Source of the DNA: an uncultured Prevotellaceae bacterium
GTDB taxonomy: Bacteria > Bacteroidota > Bacteroidia > Bacteroidales > Muribaculaceae
Length of the DNA stretch: 49,072 nucleotides
Direction: 5' to 3'
Assembly: GCA_945921235.1 (NCBI GenBank)
Contig: CAMEKH010000004.1
Span: forward strand, 1 to 49,072
Shown here: piece after piece, positions 47,711 through 49,072 of the stretch
Position numbering within the stretch: the first letter of the stretch is position 1
How the letters are laid out: each line of letters opens with the position of its first letter
Notes under the pieces: generated by a model
Database searches by the model: none
What the model was told of the DNA's origin: nothing
Seen by the model: only the letters and a program-made list of their open reading frames with translations
Position numbers and translations under genes: made by a program

Positions 47711-48472
47711 ATGGATATAAATGACATAATTAAACCCGAGAACCGCATTTACAAACGCCCTTCTCTCCTCACCGACAGCCACATGCACTACTGCCCCGGT
47801 TGCAGCCACGGTGTAGTGCACAAGTTGATTGCCGAAATTATTGAAGAGATGGGAATGGAGGAATCTGCTATAGGTGTAGCTCCGGTGGGTTGCGCTGTTT
47901 TTGCCTACAACTATATTGACGTTGACTTTGTGGAAGCCGCTCATGGCCGCGCTCCGGCTCTCGCTACTGCAATAAAGCGTCTGCAACCCGACAAATTAGT
48001 ATTCACTTATCAAGGCGATGGTGACCTTGCAGCTATCGGAACGGGAGAAACAATCCATGCTGCCAACCGTGGCGAAAACATTGCAATTATATTCATCAAC
48101 AATGCTATCTACGGAATGACTGGCGGTCAAATGGCTCCTACCACACTGCTCGGAATGAAGACGGCTACAACGCCCTATGGTCGACGTGCTGACCTTAATG
48201 GATATCCGCTGGCTATCAGCAACCTCGTGGCTCAATTAGACGGCTCTTGCTATGTTACCCGCCAAAGCGTGCAATCGCCGGCTGCCGTGCGAAAAGCAAA
48301 AGCCGCTATTCGAAAAGCCTTCGAGAACAGTATGGCAGGCAAAGGCACATCGATGGTGGAAATCGTGAGCACTTGCAACTCGGGGTGGAAACTAACTCCT
48401 GAACAGTCAAACAAGTGGATGGAAGAGCACATGTTTGCTAAATATCCTCTCGGCGATTTAAAAAACGTTTAA
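47711..48472 (+). CDS. vorA: 2-oxoacid:ferredoxin oxidoreductase beta subunit, TPP-binding
   Basis: 253 residues from ATG 47711; a TTG at 47705 would add two residues. TPP and Mg binding: 'GDGDLAAIGTGETIHAANRG' and 'IIFINNAIYGMTGGQMAPTT'. 'MHYCPGCSHGVVHK' near residue 28 carries the Cys pair of this subunit class. It lies 10 bases after the alpha gene, and the two chains form one active site. Confidence 0.9.
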   Translation: MDINDIIKPENRIYKRPSLLTDSHMHYCPGCSHGVVHKLIAEIIEEMGMEESAIGVAPVGCAVFAYNYIDVDFVEAAHGRAPALATAIKRLQPDKLVFTYQGDGDLAAIGTGETIHAANRGENIAIIFINNAIYGMTGGQMAPTTLLGMKTATTPYGRRADLNGYPLAISNLVAQLDGSCYVTRQSVQSPAAVRKAKAAIRKAFENSMAGKGTSMVEIVSTCNSGWKLTPEQSNKWMEEHMFAKYPLGDLKNV

Positions 48473-48488
48473 AATAATCTCACGGCAA

Positions 48489-49028
48489 ATGAAAGAAGAA
48501 ATAATTATAGCAGGATTCGGAGGGCAAGGAGTTCTGTCGATGGGCAAAATTCTCGCTTACTCGGGATTAATGGAGGATAAAGAGGTGACCTGGATGCCCT
48601 CTTACGGCCCTGAGCAACGTGGAGGAACAGCTAACGTGACTGTGATTTTGAGCGATGAACGCATAAGCTCGCCTATTCTTAATGCCTACGACTCCGTGGT
48701 GGTGCTCAACCAGCAAAGCCTCGACCGCTTTGAGAGCAAAGTGAAGCCCGGAGGAGTGCTAATCTACGACAGCTACGGAATTCACACGCCACCGACGCGT
48801 ACTGACATAAAAGTGTATCGAATCAACGCTATGGAAGCTACTTTCGAGATGAAAAATGCTAAGGCATTCAATATGATTGTGCTTGGAGCTTTGCTCAAAG
48901 TGAAGCCTATAGTGTCGATTGAAAGCGTGCTGAAAGGGCTTAAAAAGACACTCCCCGAGCGTCATCACAATCTGCTCGGCATGAACGAAGACGCTCTGCG
49001 CCACGGCATGGCTTTGATTCAAGAGTAA
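48489..49028 (+). CDS. vorC: 2-oxoacid:ferredoxin oxidoreductase gamma subunit
   Basis: 179 residues. 'IIIAGFGGQGVLSMGKILAY' is the gamma-family start, and 'MPSYGPEQRGGTANVTVILS' follows near residue 40. This subunit binds CoA and closes the active site. It is the last visible gene of the operon; the 44 bases after it to the window end show no terminator, so the operon could continue. Confidence 0.9.
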   Translation: MKEEIIIAGFGGQGVLSMGKILAYSGLMEDKEVTWMPSYGPEQRGGTANVTVILSDERISSPILNAYDSVVVLNQQSLDRFESKVKPGGVLIYDSYGIHTPPTRTDIKVYRINAMEATFEMKNAKAFNMIVLGALLKVKPIVSIESVLKGLKKTLPERHHNLLGMNEDALRHGMALIQE

Positions 49029-49072
49029 TCTATTCATTGCCGCCCCTCAGGCTACATTGATAATTCACTATA

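Overview
The window is a 49 kb chromosomal piece of a Bacteroidales bacterium, most like Muribaculaceae or Prevotellaceae. The reasons are the gene content (fused nuoCD, the atpDC-BEFHAG gene order, Vor-type ferredoxin oxidoreductase, fimbrillin-like lipoproteins, sorting-domain-like C-termini ending in a 'YDLSGRRV...KGIYI' pattern), the lack of Shine-Dalgarno sites at most starts, and many Bacteroidetes-type promoters with a TAnnTTTG -7 box. The family-level assignment is inference. I see no tRNA, rRNA, CRISPR array, insertion sequence or phage gene.

Layout. (1) 1-6.4 kb, surface and secreted proteins: the 3' part of a large secreted beta-propeller-like protein, a 40-codon peptide gene and a terminator on the + strand. 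Facing it is a three-gene - strand operon (short secreted protein, Cthe_2159-type carbohydrate-binding protein, fimbrillin-like lipoprotein). The last gene of that operon carries a frameshift. (2) 6.5-23.7 kb, - strand energy block: nuoA-B-CD-H, then a complete eight-gene F1Fo ATP synthase cluster (atpDCBEFHAG), then nuoI-J-K-L-M-N. The ATP synthase genes sit inside the complex I gene cluster. A terminator after atpG and a promoter-like site before nuoI suggest the second half of nuo restarts its own transcription. The NADH-oxidising genes nuoE/F/G are absent. (3) 24.1-27.4 kb: a TonB-dependent receptor, probably on a leaderless mRNA, and a lipoprotein. (4) 27.5-28.3 kb: a ZIP metal transporter. 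(5) 28.4-35.7 kb, envelope stress: an ECF sigma factor, a probable anti-sigma factor and a Spy/CpxP-like secreted protein, followed by a large alpha-2-macroglobulin protein that lacks the thioester motif. (6) 35.7-36.7 kb: an alpha/beta hydrolase. (7) 36.8-41.9 kb, surface-glycan precursor operon: sugar aminotransferase, HAD phosphatase, gmd, fcl (GDP-L-fucose) and a polyprenyl-phosphate sugar-1-phosphate transferase. (8) 42.3-46.2 kb, single genes: S41 peptidase lipoprotein, iron-type alcohol dehydrogenase, cation diffusion facilitator and DUF2461 protein. (9) 46.3-49.0 kb: a four-subunit 2-oxoacid:ferredoxin oxidoreductase operon (vorDBAC-like) behind a promoter with nested repeats.

How the parts may work together (inference): the Vor enzyme makes reduced ferredoxin from branched-chain 2-oxoacids, and the Nuo complex lacks its NADH module and so may use ferredoxin or another non-NADH donor. 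Nuo pumps ions and the adjacent ATP synthase uses the gradient. The remaining genes build, supply or guard the cell envelope.
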